The notes beneath the pieces are model-generated. The model was not told where the DNA came from. It saw nothing but the letters and a program-made list of their open reading frames with translations, and searched no databases. Of a DNA stretch of 64,000 bases, positions 9,256 to 19,773 are shown one piece after another (the stretch's first letter is position 1; each line of letters begins with the position of its first letter). Location of the stretch: NCBI GenBank assembly GCA_016699535.1, contig CP064980.1:1806001-1870000 (forward strand), given 5' to 3'. Both the position numbers and the translations under genes were made by a program. This stretch comes from Myxococcales bacterium. Its GTDB lineage: Bacteria; Myxococcota_A; Polyangia; Polyangiales; GCA-016699535.

Positions 9256-11645
9256 TAGGCATCCTCCCCATCGAACTCAGGTACATCAGGGACCGGCCAG
9301 ACGGTGCCTGCAAGCTTGCCACGTTTGAACAGTGCGAAGCCTTTGCCTGCACGTGAAACGATGTCGTATTTACCCGTTGATATTTTAAACTGTTTGCCCG
9401 AGTCGTGTACGGCGATGAGCGCGTCCCGGTCATCTTCCAGTAGCTGTGCGCCTGCGACTTGATCATCTTTGGCGAGTTTGATCAGCATGACGCCTTTACC
9501 AGGTCCACCGAGAATCGGCGTATCTTCGACTTCGCACAGAAGCGCGCGTCCATTGAAAGTGGCGCACACGAGCGCTTCATCGCCATGCGCTACGTCCATA
9601 AAAATCACTTCATCGCCTGGCTTGAGCCTGCAGTAGCGTCGCCCAGAACGGGTGGACGGATCACGATGTCCACGCAGCGAAAAGCGCATGGTCATACCCA
9701 AGCGTGTGACAGCGATGCCGAAGGGCGCTTCAGGTTCGCTACCTTCAGTGGCTTCAGGGACTTCAAGAACACGTGAATCAAAGGAGCGCATGCTTACAAT
9801 GCGTTCGCCGTCTTTGAGTTTGAAGAGTTTTTGAATCGGATCACCATAACCTGTGGTGGCAGGAATGTCGGCGATGCGCGCCACGTAGCACACTCCAAGA
9901 TTCGAGAAAAACGCCAAGCTTGCTTTTGTGGATCCAGCCTCAACGGCGAGCACACGATCGCCATCACGAACTCGAGTTGAGCTAAGGTCTTTGATCTTCT
10001 GTTGGCGTTTGATGCGTCCCTGATAGCTAAGAAGCACGGTTGCATCTTCATCCACAATAAAGGCTTCGGCATCAAAGCTTGGCTCATCTTCGGCGCTAAT
10101 GATGCGCGTCAGGCGTTTTGAAGCATAACTTTCGCGCAGACCTTTGAGCTCGTCTTTAATCAGAGACCAACGCTCTTTGGGGCTTTTAAGCAGACGGGCG
10201 AGCTTTTTGGCAGCTTGTCGTTTTTCGTCAAGCTCTTTCTGAATCAAAAGGATTTCAAGTTGGGCCAAGCGATAAAGTTTAAGCTCCAATATAGCTTCGA
10301 CCTGCTCTTCATCGAGCTTGAAACGCTTCATTAGTTTTTCGGCGGCATCCGCTTTGCCTTTGGATTTACGAATGATGCGCAATACCTCATCAAGGGCATC
10401 AAACACTTTGGCAAAGCCTTCTAAAATATGAATACGTGTGTTGAGCTGTTCGAGCTCAAATTCGGTGCGGCGCGTAACGACCAGCATGCGAAAATCAAGA
10501 AAATGCTGAAGCATGCCAATCAAATCGAGGCGCATGGGTGCAGCAATTTCAGGATGGTCGGTGGGCACCAAGCAAGTAAGATGGACTTGAACATTGCTGC
10601 TAAGCGGCGTGTGCTTGTGCAGATAGGCCATGACCAACTCTGGGTCGGCATCTTTTTTCAGCTCTAGCACGATACGTGTTTCATCGGTGCTTTCGTCACG
10701 CACATCGAGCAAAAAGGGTAGTTTACGGGCAATTATAATCTCAGCAATCTTGCTCACCACGCTGCTGCGCTCGGTAGCGTAAGGAATGCTATCGATGATG
10801 ATGTTGGTTGCGCCGCGTTTAATGTTTTCGGTTTTCCAGGTACTGCGGAGTTTGAAAGAGCCGTGCCCTTCGGTATAGACCTGCCGTAGCTCTTGTTTGG
10901 AGGCGGTGAGTTCGCCACCCGTGGGGAAATCGGGTCCTTTGATGTGCTTCATCACCTTGACCACGCTGAGCTTGGGATCGTCGATCAAGGCCAAGCATGC
11001 ATCGATGACTTCGACGGGATTGTGAGGCGGGATCGAGGTTGCCATGCCAACAGCGATACCCGATGAACCGTTAATAAGAAGGTTGGGGAAGCGGGTGGGA
11101 AGAACAATCGGTTCGGTGCGCGTGTTGTCGTAGTTGACGCGAATCGGCACGGTGCGTTTGCCAAACTCAAGCAAGAGCTCATCAGCAAGATGGGTGAGAC
11201 GCGCTTCGGTGTAGCGCATGGCGGCTGCAGAGTCGCCATCGGGTGAGCCAAAGTTACCGCGTCCATCAACAAGCGGCATGCGCATGGAAAAACTTTGTGC
11301 CAAGCGAACCAAGGCATCGTAGATCGCACTATCGCCATGCGGATGGTACTTACCCATGACTTCACCGACAATGAGCGCGCATTTGCGGTGTTTGGTGTCG
11401 GCACGCAAACGAAGATCCTGGTGCATGGCGTACATGATCCGTCGTTGAACGGGCTTTAGTCCGTCGCGAACATCGGGCAGCGCGCGTGCCGTAATCACAC
11501 TCAGCGCGTAGTTCAGATAGCGGCGCTGGGCTTCTTCGCGCAAGGAGGCTTCGATGATACCGCCACCGAGATTGCCCATGTCTAGATCAAGCTGTTTTTT
11601 CTTTTTACGAGTTTTTGTTTCGCCTGAGCGTGGTGATTTGGCCAT
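9255..11645 (-). CDS. parC: DNA topoisomerase IV subunit A
   Basis: A 796-residue cleavage subunit of a type IIA topoisomerase. After a basic N-terminal extension come the helix-turn-helix region (ALPDVRDGLKPVQRRIMYAM), the HPHGDSAIYDALVRLAQ segment that forms the quinolone pocket in homologues, and the catalytic tyrosine in AAMRYTEARL (Tyr145). The C-terminal region carries beta-pinwheel blades. A canonical GyrA box (QRRGGKG) is absent; a degenerate QGRIKR occurs instead, which supports ParC. ATG 11645 has GGA six bases upstream. It is the first gene of a parC-parE pair, translationally coupled. Confidence 0.88.
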   Translation of the reverse strand: MAKSPRSGETKTRKKKKQLDLDMGNLGGGIIEASLREEAQRRYLNYALSVITARALPDVRDGLKPVQRRIMYAMHQDLRLRADTKHRKCALIVGEVMGKYHPHGDSAIYDALVRLAQSFSMRMPLVDGRGNFGSPDGDSAAAMRYTEARLTHLADELLLEFGKRTVPIRVNYDNTRTEPIVLPTRFPNLLINGSSGIAVGMATSIPPHNPVEVIDACLALIDDPKLSVVKVMKHIKGPDFPTGGELTASKQELRQVYTEGHGSFKLRSTWKTENIKRGATNIIIDSIPYATERSSVVSKIAEIIIARKLPFLLDVRDESTDETRIVLELKKDADPELVMAYLHKHTPLSSNVQVHLTCLVPTDHPEIAAPMRLDLIGMLQHFLDFRMLVVTRRTEFELEQLNTRIHILEGFAKVFDALDEVLRIIRKSKGKADAAEKLMKRFKLDEEQVEAILELKLYRLAQLEILLIQKELDEKRQAAKKLARLLKSPKERWSLIKDELKGLRESYASKRLTRIISAEDEPSFDAEAFIVDEDATVLLSYQGRIKRQQKIKDLSSTRVRDGDRVLAVEAGSTKASLAFFSNLGVCYVARIADIPATTGYGDPIQKLFKLKDGERIVSMRSFDSRVLEVPEATEGSEPEAPFGIAVTRLGMTMRFSLRGHRDPSTRSGRRYCRLKPGDEVIFMDVAHGDEALVCATFNGRALLCEVEDTPILGGPGKGVMLIKLAKDDQVAGAQLLEDDRDALIAVHDSGKQFKISTGKYDIVSRAGKGFALFKRGKLAGTVWPVPDVPEFDGEDA

Positions 11646-11840
11646 AGCTTTTCCGTCTGCCTAACAAGTGGATCTGTCAGGCGCAACATTCTGTTTGCAT
11701 TTACCGTTTGCGGTGATGCTGCCGCTTGGCCTTGAAGCTCTGGCTTGCACACAGCTGCAGGGTGAAAGCCTTCGCCACACAGTTTGGAGTAGCTTTGGGC
11801 AGCATGCCATTCTTAGCAAGAAAAGTGCCATTTAAATGCC

Positions 11841-11878
11841 AAAACTGGCATGAAAAGTGTATATTTCATGCCAGTTTT
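11841..11878. terminator. Strong bidirectional hairpin terminator
   Basis: A perfect 15-bp inverted repeat (AAAACTGGCATGAAA / TTTCATGCCAGTTTT) surrounds an 8-base loop and is followed on the plus strand by GTCTTTTT. Its A-rich left edge and T-rich right edge let it work in both directions. It sits downstream of the minus-strand OmpA/AgmX pair and upstream of parC, so it most likely ends the lipoprotein operon before the parC promoter. Confidence 0.75.
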
Positions 11879-11919
11879 GTCTTTTTGGCCTAAAGCCAAC
11901 AGCTTTTATGCGAGGTGCA

Positions 11920-12300
11920 TTAGCCTTCTGAGGAGGCAAAAGACCACTTGAAAGTGGCAATGCCTGGGTTTTCATCCGCTGGCTCCAGCATCAAGTCACC
12001 AATAGCGCCAAGAACGCAATTTTGAAGTACTTCCGGTGCTGAGGTTTGCTCTTCGACGATCGTGGCTTCTTGGAAGGCACCTGTTTCGGTGGCGACCTTG
12101 AAGTTCACGACGACATCGCCTGAAAGGCTTTTGTCGTTGGCAAGAGCTACGTTGTAACACGACTCGATTTGTTGCTGCCGAGTTGCGAGCACTTCTTGGG
12201 TATCCTCTCGGTACTTATCTGGACTGCGCAAAGCAAAGCTGCCGCTGCATGCGACAAGTCCAAAGCTTAGTGCTGCGAGTGTGATAGAAATCTTGGTCAT
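11920..12300 (-). CDS. Lipoprotein with AgmX/PglI-type C-terminal domain
   Basis: A 126-residue lipoprotein (lipobox GLVAC). The mature part matches the AgmX/PglI C-terminal domain: a CY near the start of the domain (QQQIESCYNVAL), a VVVNFKV strand, and a second Cys in LQNCVLGAI, spaced like a TonB-C-type fold with one likely disulfide. In Myxococcus, such domains end gliding and envelope proteins, but here the domain stands alone. The ATG overlaps the TGA of the upstream ompA-like gene, with GGAGG as ribosome-binding site, so both are made together. A role as a periplasmic partner of the OmpA-like lipoprotein is inference. Confidence 0.75.
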   Translation of the reverse strand: MTKISITLAALSFGLVACSGSFALRSPDKYREDTQEVLATRQQQIESCYNVALANDKSLSGDVVVNFKVATETGAFQEATIVEEQTSAPEVLQNCVLGAIGDLMLEPADENPGIATFKWSFASSEG

Positions 12301-12878
12301 TTGGCCTCCTTGGAAGCTGTGGTGGTTTTCGTTTCGACGGCTTTTTTCTCGCCTGTCTTTGGATCGACTTCGTATTTGGTCGTGGTGATGTCTTGTTTCG
12401 TAATAATGAACTCAACACGACGGTTGGCTTCTTTGCCAGTTTCGGTGCTGTTGTCTGCAATGGGCTGGGTCTCCCCGAAGCCTTTGGGGTTAAGCATCTC
12501 GGCAGGGATTCCGCCTTTTTCAACGAGATAGCTCTTTACGGCTTCAGCGCGTGCTGCTGAAAGCTTCATGTTGTAGTCATCTGCGCCTTCAGAGCTTGCA
12601 TGCCCCTCAATGCGAAGTGCTTTGATATGGGGATTGTCTTTGATGGTTTGGGCGATTTCCGCGAGCAAACTATCTGATTCCGGACGGATCACAGCTTTGT
12701 CGTATTCAAACTGAATCTTTTCGTGAATCACGATTTTGTTGTCCGTGACCTCCACGCGGGGAGGTTTGGATGGAAGGTCGCCGCGTACAGCGATAGGGGT
12801 GCTACCTTCAAAGGCCACCGGTCCGCTAGCACATGCAAATAGTGTTAGTGCAAGCGTGAGAGTTAATAATAAGCGCAT
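12297..12878 (-). CDS. OmpA/Pal-family peptidoglycan-binding lipoprotein
   Basis: A 193-residue lipoprotein with signal peptide and lipobox TLFAC. The OmpA-like domain spans about residues 48-160: IQFEYDKAVIRPES, RIEGHASSEG, and NMKLSAARAEAVKSYL followed by ANRRVEFII, the peptidoglycan diaminopimelate-binding pattern. The tail is K/T-rich and likely disordered. It probably anchors the outer membrane to the cell wall. ATG 12878 is preceded by AGGAG at good spacing. The gene is first in a two-gene operon with the AgmX-like lipoprotein. No Tol genes are nearby, so calling it Pal would overreach. Confidence 0.85.
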   Translation of the reverse strand: MRLLLTLTLALTLFACASGPVAFEGSTPIAVRGDLPSKPPRVEVTDNKIVIHEKIQFEYDKAVIRPESDSLLAEIAQTIKDNPHIKALRIEGHASSEGADDYNMKLSAARAEAVKSYLVEKGGIPAEMLNPKGFGETQPIADNSTETGKEANRRVEFIITKQDITTTKYEVDPKTGEKKAVETKTTTASKEAK

Positions 12879-12989
12879 AGATTCACTCCTGTTTTTTCGA
12901 TAGTCGAGCGGAGGCTAAATGCCCGCTCAAACCTAACTAGTTGGTTCTTCTAACATTCCTTCTGTAAGGCTGCAAAGGGTCCTGTAAAG

Positions 12990-13379
12990 CTACTGGCAGC
13001 TTGGAAGGTCGATATTGCTTGCAAAAGGGCTGCTTTCAGTTCCCAGATCGTCGGTCACTTTGAGCTCAATGGTGTAGCTTCCTGAAATAACACTGAAAAT
13101 GTCGACCGTTTGAAAACTTACGGTTGGGGCGTTGCTATCGTCAAAAATTGCAGTCCAGGCGGAGTTGTCGTCAAACGAAGGATTATCAAGCAAATTAGTC
13201 GAGTTTCCATTTTTGGTTAACTCAACATCGTCAAGCCAGATCACGTTTCCAGCTTGCGCGTACTGAGCGAAGAGAAATGCAAGTCGTACGTTGGAGGAGG
13301 CTGTAAATCCAGATCGGGTGGTAAAGTTTAACTCATAACTCTGCCATCGTTTTGTAAGGCTGCTTAAATCATGGGCATG
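12990..13379 (-). pseudogene. Remnant of a CBM4/9-like carbohydrate-binding protein
   Basis: The frame is open from a stop at 13380-13382 to the stop at 12990 and has no proper start beyond an internal GTG at 13244. Its translation reads like the C-terminal half of a carbohydrate-binding module: KRWQSYELNFTT, VRLAFLFAQYAQ, VIWLDDVELTKNG, LLDNPSFDDNSAWT. It ends in a short VTDDLGTESSPF segment of PKD-like character. The 5' part is missing; another frame just upstream encodes WYGNFSMP, suggesting additional lesions. It lies between leuS and the ompA-like operon. A frameshifted gene rather than a true relic is possible, but upstream space is under 100 bases, so most of the gene is gone. Confidence 0.55.
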
Positions 13380-13476
13380 CTAAAATTACCGTACCAGACT
13401 GCGGGTGAAGAAAAAGACACCATACACAACCTTCTCTCTAACTATAGTGGCACGCGGTAGCTTGTCGAGTGACAGC

Positions 13477-16098
13477 TTAGTTTTTAACAACGAATGTAAG
13501 TATACGGTCAGGAACGTATACTGTCTTTATAAGATCTTTGCCTTGAAGTTGGGCAGATATCTTTGCATCGCGTTTTGCCGCAGCAACGACTTCGTCTTTT
13601 TTAGTTCCCGGTGCAATTGAAATCCGCCCGCGTACTTTGCCGTTGATCTGCACGGGAATCTCAAAGCTAGCTTGTTCCAGAGCTGTGCTATCGAGCGATG
13701 GCCAAGCCTGGCTGCTGATCAGACCCTCGCCGCCCAGTAGGGCATGCAGCTCTTCACACATGTGTGGTGCAAAGGGAGCAAGCAAGCGCAATAGGGTGTG
13801 AATGCCTTCGTTGAGCACAGCGTAATCGTCATCGTGGGCTGCTTCAAAAGCGCTTAGTGCGTTGAGCAATTCCATTTGCGCTGCAATCGCTGTGTTGAGG
13901 CGAAGTTTCTCTCCGAGGTCGCGGCTTACTTTTTCAATGCATTGGTGAATGTTGCGCCTGAGCTCTTTTGCTTTGTCGCTTGATGCTTGTTTTGCCGGCG
14001 TGAAGCTAGGGCTCAAGCGATCACGGTGGGTGCGGACCAGCCGCCAAAGCCTTTGCAAAAAGCGATGCATGCCTTCGACGCCCGCTTCGTTCCAATCGAC
14101 CTGGCCTTCGGGCGGCGCAGCAAAAAGAACAAAGAGCCTCGCGGTGTCGGCGCCGTAGCTTTGGATGAGCTCATCCGGGTCAACCAAGTTGTTCTTGGAT
14201 TTGCTCATTTTGATGACCGGACCTACTTGCACCGCTTGACCATCGCTTTTTAAGACACGTGCGCCATCTCTAATCTCGGTGTCTTTAGGATAGAAATAGG
14301 TTTTTTGTGTTGGGTTTGCTTCGTTTTGTCGGAAGTAAACCTCATGGCAAACCATGCCTTGCGTGAGCAGGCGATGCGTTGGTTCTCGAGGACATTCCTT
14401 GGACAGGTAGCCAAGGTCGATCATCATTTTATGCCAGAAGCGAGCGTACATCAGATGCATGACGGCATGTTCATCGCCACCAATGTACAGATCAACCGGC
14501 AGCCAGTGCTTTGCTTGCTCAAGGTCGACAGGGCCCTTTTCATACTGAGGGCTCATGTAGCGGTAGAAATACCAACTCGATTCGACAAAGGTATCAAAGG
14601 TGTCGGTTTCACGTTTGGCAGGGCCGCCGCACCGTGGACAGTTCGTATGTAAAAAGCCCTCATGCTTGGCCAAGGGCGAGCCCCCATCGCCACTGATGGT
14701 GACATCCAGTGGAAGTTCAACGGGCAAGCTATTTATATCCACTGGAACGATTCCGTCTTTTGCGCAATGCACGACAGGAATGGGCGTGCCCCAATAACGT
14801 TGGCGAGAAACAAGCCAATCACGCAAGCGAAAGTTTACGGTCTTTTTGCCGAGTTTTTTGCTTTGTAGTTGGGCGATGATTTTTTCTTTGGCGCTTTCGT
14901 TATCAACGCCGCAAAGTTCTGCACTGTTAATTAGTACGCCACTTTCGGTAAAAGCGACTTTCATGCTGTTAGGGTCGATGTTTTGATCGGCGCGCTCTGC
15001 GATGACAACTTTGATAGCAAGATCATAAACACGCGCAAACTCAAAATCACGTTCGTCGTGCGCAGGCACGGCCATGACGGCGCCTGTGCCGTAGTCCATC
15101 AGAACAAAGTTTGCGATCCAAATGGGAATCTTCTCGCCAGTAAGTGGATGCAGGCAATACTCGCCGGTGAACATGCCTTCTTTTTTTGTGTCATCGACGG
15201 AGCGTTCGCTTTTGTGGTCTTGACGTAGGCGTTGGATGAAGGCTTCGATGTTTGCTTTGTCTTTGCTCCTTTGGGCAAAGGCGGTGGCTAAGGGATGCTC
15301 GGCAGCTATCGAAAGGAAAGTCACCCCATATAAAGTGTCGGGTCGGGTGGTAAATACCGAAATGGCTTTGGTATCGCCGCTTGGCGTTTCAAGGGGGAAC
15401 TGGACTTCGGCTCCAACGCTTCGGCCAATCCAGTTGCGTTGAGCGTTTAGGACTTTATCGGGCCATCTGCCCTCAAGACCATCCAAGTCATCGAGTAGTT
15501 CTTGGGCGTACGCTGTGGTGCGTATGAACCATTGCGCTAGCTCTTTTTGGACGACTTCGTTCGAACAACGCCAGCAACGGCCTTCTTCGACTTGCTCGTT
15601 GGCCAGGACGGTCTGACAACTTTCGCACCAGTTTGCTAATGCGGTGTCACGGTAGGCGAGACCTTTTTCAAGCATGCGCAAGAACATGGCTTGTTCATGT
15701 TTGTAGTAAGTGGGTTCGCAAGTCGCGAACTCGCGGCTCCAATCATAACTAAGACCAAGGCGCTTTAATTGAACGCGCATCTGGTCGATGTTTTGACGTG
15801 TCCATTCGTTGGGGTGTCTGCCATGCGCAATGGCGGCGTTTTCAGCAGGCATGCCAAAGGCATCCCAGCCCATGGGGTGGAGCACATTTTTACCTTGCAT
15901 GTGCAAATGGCGAGCGACAGCATCGCCAATGGCGTAGTTGCGCACGTGTCCCATATGAATCTTGCCTGACGGATAGGGCAGCATCTCCAGGATGTAAGCA
16001 TGCGGACCTTCACTTGCATTGGCGGCGAAGAGCTTTTGCTCTGCCCAAGTTTTTTGCCACTTGTTTTCGATTTTTTCGGCTTCGTAACGCTCTTGCAT
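13477..16098 (-). CDS. leuS: Leucyl-tRNA synthetase
   Basis: The 873-residue enzyme charges tRNA-Leu with leucine. Class I signatures are present: the HIGH-type motif HMGH inside PYPSGKIHMGHVRNY (near residue 50) and KMSKSKNNLVDP near residue 600. Between them lie a zinc-type CESC...CWRC cluster and the CP1 editing domain (TTRPDTLYGVTF, GAVMAVPAHDERD). The C-terminal anticodon-binding and tRNA-contact domains are complete. ATG 16098 places the start at MQERYEAEKIENKWQ, as in homologues; the open frame extends 54 bases further. It diverges from the LysM/M23 gene. No T-box or attenuator was recognised upstream. Confidence 0.95.
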   Translation of the reverse strand: MQERYEAEKIENKWQKTWAEQKLFAANASEGPHAYILEMLPYPSGKIHMGHVRNYAIGDAVARHLHMQGKNVLHPMGWDAFGMPAENAAIAHGRHPNEWTRQNIDQMRVQLKRLGLSYDWSREFATCEPTYYKHEQAMFLRMLEKGLAYRDTALANWCESCQTVLANEQVEEGRCWRCSNEVVQKELAQWFIRTTAYAQELLDDLDGLEGRWPDKVLNAQRNWIGRSVGAEVQFPLETPSGDTKAISVFTTRPDTLYGVTFLSIAAEHPLATAFAQRSKDKANIEAFIQRLRQDHKSERSVDDTKKEGMFTGEYCLHPLTGEKIPIWIANFVLMDYGTGAVMAVPAHDERDFEFARVYDLAIKVVIAERADQNIDPNSMKVAFTESGVLINSAELCGVDNESAKEKIIAQLQSKKLGKKTVNFRLRDWLVSRQRYWGTPIPVVHCAKDGIVPVDINSLPVELPLDVTISGDGGSPLAKHEGFLHTNCPRCGGPAKRETDTFDTFVESSWYFYRYMSPQYEKGPVDLEQAKHWLPVDLYIGGDEHAVMHLMYARFWHKMMIDLGYLSKECPREPTHRLLTQGMVCHEVYFRQNEANPTQKTYFYPKDTEIRDGARVLKSDGQAVQVGPVIKMSKSKNNLVDPDELIQSYGADTARLFVLFAAPPEGQVDWNEAGVEGMHRFLQRLWRLVRTHRDRLSPSFTPAKQASSDKAKELRRNIHQCIEKVSRDLGEKLRLNTAIAAQMELLNALSAFEAAHDDDYAVLNEGIHTLLRLLAPFAPHMCEELHALLGGEGLISSQAWPSLDSTALEQASFEIPVQINGKVRGRISIAPGTKKDEVVAAAKRDAKISAQLQGKDLIKTVYVPDRILTFVVKN

Positions 16099-16239
16099 AA
16101 TTTTTTTGATTGCAGGGGCATAGTGGATAGCACGGGCCGTATTTGCTCGCATTGAGAAAGAAATAGCTGCTCATTCTCCACGAGACAGAGCAGAGCTCTA
16201 ATGCTAGGGTGCGCAGCGTTTATGGCTCAGAGAATCAAA

Positions 16240-17648
16240 ATGCTCGGGCGAAGCCTGTGTTGTGCTTTGTTGCTTTTCAGTGCTTCGGAATGCTCCTCTG
16301 GGACCAAAGATCGCCAGGCGGATGCTTCCGTTAAAGATGTTCAAGAGGATGTTGTGTCTTCTGTTCAGCACGAGGTGCAAGAAGGGCAGACGCTTTGGGA
16401 CATCGCTCGGGCTTATGATTTACGAGTGGCCGATATTCTCAAAGCCAACAACATTCGCCCAGCTGAATCGCATTTGGTGCGCGTGGGGCAAAAGTTAACG
16501 GTTCCTGGCGTACGAAAAAAGGTCGAGGTTGAAACCGCCGAGGATCGAAAAGCAAAGAGAGAGGCCGCTCGGGCTGCACTTCCCGATCTCAAAGATGGCG
16601 CCTATCATTTTCTTGCTTCGGGGGAGTCTCTCTGGAGTGTAGCGCGGCTTTACGATGTGCCGCTGGATACCATTCTAGCCCGAAATAAGCTCAGCGATGA
16701 TGCTGCAAACGCCTTGAAGCCCGGTGAGCCAATTATCGTTCCAGGAATTAAAGAAAGCGACATTAAGCAGACCGAAAGCCAAGTGCGCGAAGGTTTTTTT
16801 CATACCCTGGAAAGTGGGCAAAAACATTGGGATTTGGCTGGAAGCTTTGGTGTGGCGGTCTCAGAAATCATGGCGGCTAACAGTCTTAAAGAAGCACAAG
16901 TTAAAGCACTTCGCGAGGGAGATCAGATTTGGATCCCCGGCGTGACGCGAGACAAAAAGGGTATCGTGAGCAGGCGTACAACGCAGCGCGAACGAGGAGC
17001 CACTCAGCAAGCTAAAGGCCTTGGGCTTGGGACACGGCAAGCCGCCAGTCAAATTCTACGTGGTGCGATAAAAGCGAGTTGGGGCGCGCGGCCGGGGGCG
17101 TGGGCACGCTACCAGGTACTTTGAAATGGCCGGTAAGCAAGGGCTGGTTTGTGCGGGGCTTTGGATCGGGCGAAGGCGGATACCATCAAGCGGTCGATAT
17201 CATGGGCAAGATAGGCTGGAATGTGAGAGCAGCGGCTCCTGGGATTGTTGCTTATTCCGGCAAAGAGGTTCGTGGTTATGGGAATATGGTGCTGGTGGTG
17301 CATCCAGGAGGCTGGGCGACGATGTATGCTCATAACTCGGTTAACTTTGTGGTGGCGGGTGAAAAAGTCGCTCGTGGTGCGGTGCTAGCTGAAGTTGGAA
17401 GCACAGGTATCAGTCGCGGACCACATGTGCATTTCGAGCTCATCTATAAAGGTCAAAACTGCGATCCCCTTTCGTTGTTTCGTCCTGAGGTACGTCATCG
17501 CAACGGTAAACATTCTCAGACGAAGAAAAGCGTCTGGAAGACCCCTGGCAAAAAACCAAAGACTATCCGTTGCAATAGTCGCAAAAGACACCCTCGTTCG
17601 CGATGGGTTACTCAAGAAAATCCTGAAGAGGGCGAATCTTCTCCGTAG
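16240..17648 (+). CDS. LysM-M23 peptidoglycan hydrolase (NlpD/EnvC-like), frameshifted
   Basis: The first part (to 17124) has a signal peptide and three LysM-like modules (HEVQEGQTLWDIARAYDL, YHFLASGESLWSVARLYDV, FHTLESGQKHWDLAGSFGV), which bind peptidoglycan. The second frame (from 17079) encodes an M23 metallopeptidase with zinc ligands in HQAVDIMG and GPHVHFELIY, and a basic tail. Adding one G to the G4 run at 17081-17084 joins them as ASWGRAAGGVGT, a continuous linker, so I read a single gene interrupted by a one-base loss. All catalytic ligands are intact. It could cleave cell-wall crosslinks or activate amidases. The start may be ATG 16201, 16222 or 16240; a small hairpin at 16186-16199 argues against the first. 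Confidence 0.8.
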
Positions 17649-17676
17649 CTTAGAGCTGGCGGAGCTGCAAAGAGCC

Positions 17677-19490
17677 TTAGGTTTTTGGATACTCTCCAAA
17701 TTCGACTGTGCTACGCGTGGAGATCCAGTCTTCAAGCACGTTCAAGGGCACAGCTTCGCTTGCGTAAAACCCCTGGTATGTTTTGCATCCAAGCTGCTGC
17801 AATGTATTAAACTGTGCTTCATCTTCAACGCCTTTTGCATTAACATCGAGACCGAGTGTCTTACCAATGCTTAGAAACACACCTAGGATTGTTTCATCGA
17901 CTGTCTTTGTAGGGTTATCACTGATAAATCGGCGTGCAATTTTTATCCCTTGAATAGGTAGCTCCGCCAGATCCGAAACCAAGACTGGATGGGTACCAAA
18001 GTCATCAATGATAATTTGATACCGAGTTTAGTGAGTTCGCTTAGTGTTCTAGCGACATCTTCACGATTCCCCAACAATACGTCCTCTTTGATTTCAAACT
18101 GAAGCCATGCAGGACTGACGCCTTCCTTTGCGCAGATGCTCTTTACCGAGTTCACAAAAGCTTTATCCTCCAATTGAAGCTGTGAGATGTTAATCGAAAG
18201 CTTTTTGAATAGACCTTGCTCTTCCCATCGACGTAGGACCTTGCAGGTTTCGGTCAACACCCAACTGCCTAAACTAATAATCAAGCGTTGGTCTTCTAAA
18301 ATGCTAATAAACTCCGAAGGGGCAAGTAAGCCATGTTCAGGGTGCTTCCAACGTACTAAGGCTTCAACACCAATGAGTTCTTTTTGTACGAAGCGGAATT
18401 CAGGTTGATAATGTATCGCAAAGGCCTTTTCTTGTATCGCGGTGCGCAATTCTCGCTCGGATTGCTTTCGGTAGCGTTGGGCGAACAAAAGGGTGTCGTC
18501 AAAGATCTGGTACTGGTTGCGGCCTTTTTCCTTTGCTCGGTACATGGCTTCGTCTGCGCGCTTTATCAATCGTTCCGCAGTGGATTCTCCCATGAGTGTC
18601 ATAGTGATACCGATACTGGCTTTGATGTCGAGCTCACTGTCGGAGATGACTGTCGGCTGTGCAAAACTTGCTAACAAGCGGTTCGCTACCTTTGTTATCT
18701 CTTCGTGCGATTCGACGCTTTCCAAGAGTATGGCAAATTCATCTCCGCCGAGGCGTGCCACGATGTCCGCTTCGCGAACGCATTGTTCCAAACGGGCTGC
18801 AATGTTTGCAAGCAAATGATCGCCCATGGTATGGCCAAAAGTGTCGTTGACCTCTTTGAAACGATCAAGGTCGACAAACATGAGCACAAGCCATCCCGGT
18901 TGTCGGCGTGAGCGTTTTACGGCTCGACCAAGTTGTTCGCTAAAGGCATTGCGATTCAGAAGGCCTGTTAGAGGATCGTAGTGTGCAAGCTCAACCAATC
19001 GTTCTTTTGTATGATGTCGTTCCAAGGCATAACGCAGCGAGCGGGCAAGTAAGCGCTCCGTTATCTCATCTTTCAGCAGATAGTCCTCGGCTCCAGCATT
19101 GACGGCGTTCACTGCTATGATTTCATCTGCCAAAGACGAGCATGCGACGATTGGTACGGAATGGGCGGTTTTATGGAGCGCTTCGACGGACTCTATTCCT
19201 TGCGCGTCAGGGAGACCAAGGTCCGTTATAATAATCTCATAAGCTTTCTGCTGCAGTAAATGAAGAGCATCCGATAGCGTGATGACATGGGTGATTTCAG
19301 CATTGTGAAAGGTTTTTTTTAACAGACTCTGGACGAAAACAGCGTCGTCTTCGTTATCTTCGATCACAAGGACCGATGATAATTTTCCGTCATCGATAAT
19401 CTTAAATGAATCGGTTAGGGTGTCGGCAGATAGCTGCGCAATGTCTGCGCTTCTGTTAGGGTCTGCCGTTGTAAAATCTTGTCGGTGCAC
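17677..19490 (-). CDS. Response regulator-GGDEF-EAL cyclic-di-GMP protein, frameshifted
   Basis: The domain order is receiver (about 38-155; VLVIEDNEDDA, phospho-acceptor Asp in IIITDLGLPD), diguanylate cyclase (about 170-330; intact RLGGDEFAILLE) and phosphodiesterase (from about 345; EALVRWKHPEHG). The frame breaks near 18010, and the rest of the EAL domain (DDFGTHPVLVSDLAELPI, GLDVNAKGVEDEAQ) continues in the next frame, so one lost base explains both pieces. Both output domains keep their key motifs, so the protein may make or degrade cyclic-di-GMP under control of an unknown sensor kinase. The gene stands alone, facing the LysM/M23 gene. A bacterium with this protein plus the FHA-GGDEF cyclase nearby uses cyclic-di-GMP signalling. 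Confidence 0.85.
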
Positions 19491-19773
19491 CGTTCTCCTC
19501 TGGTTACTACAACAAGCAGAATTTATGTCATTGAATAGTTAGGCAACTCATTTGGCCAACATTTTCAACAAAGCAGCTTTTCATTTTTTACTAAAATATC
19601 AGATAATGGTGTCACTTTTCGATCTCTTAGTAAAGCATATCATCCCAAAGCGGCTACATTTCTGTGGATCGGAGACGTGTGCGTCTAAGTACGCGCTACG
19701 TTTTTTTTTGTGATTTTCTGAGCCTAGTGGCCATATCCCTCTTCCGGAAATCTTGTGCTAGGCTCCGCGCCAC

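Noticed and set aside
7348..11645. Reading the topoisomerase pair as gyrA/gyrB
   Set aside because: The 635-residue ATPase subunit, the DADSDG motif and the lack of a GyrA box fit ParE/ParC better. A phylogenetic tree would settle it.
17079..17124. Programmed -1 frameshift in the LysM/M23 gene
   Set aside because: The overlap has a G4 run but no standard slippery heptamer or clear downstream pseudoknot, and similar breaks occur in many unrelated genes here, so a sequence error is simpler.
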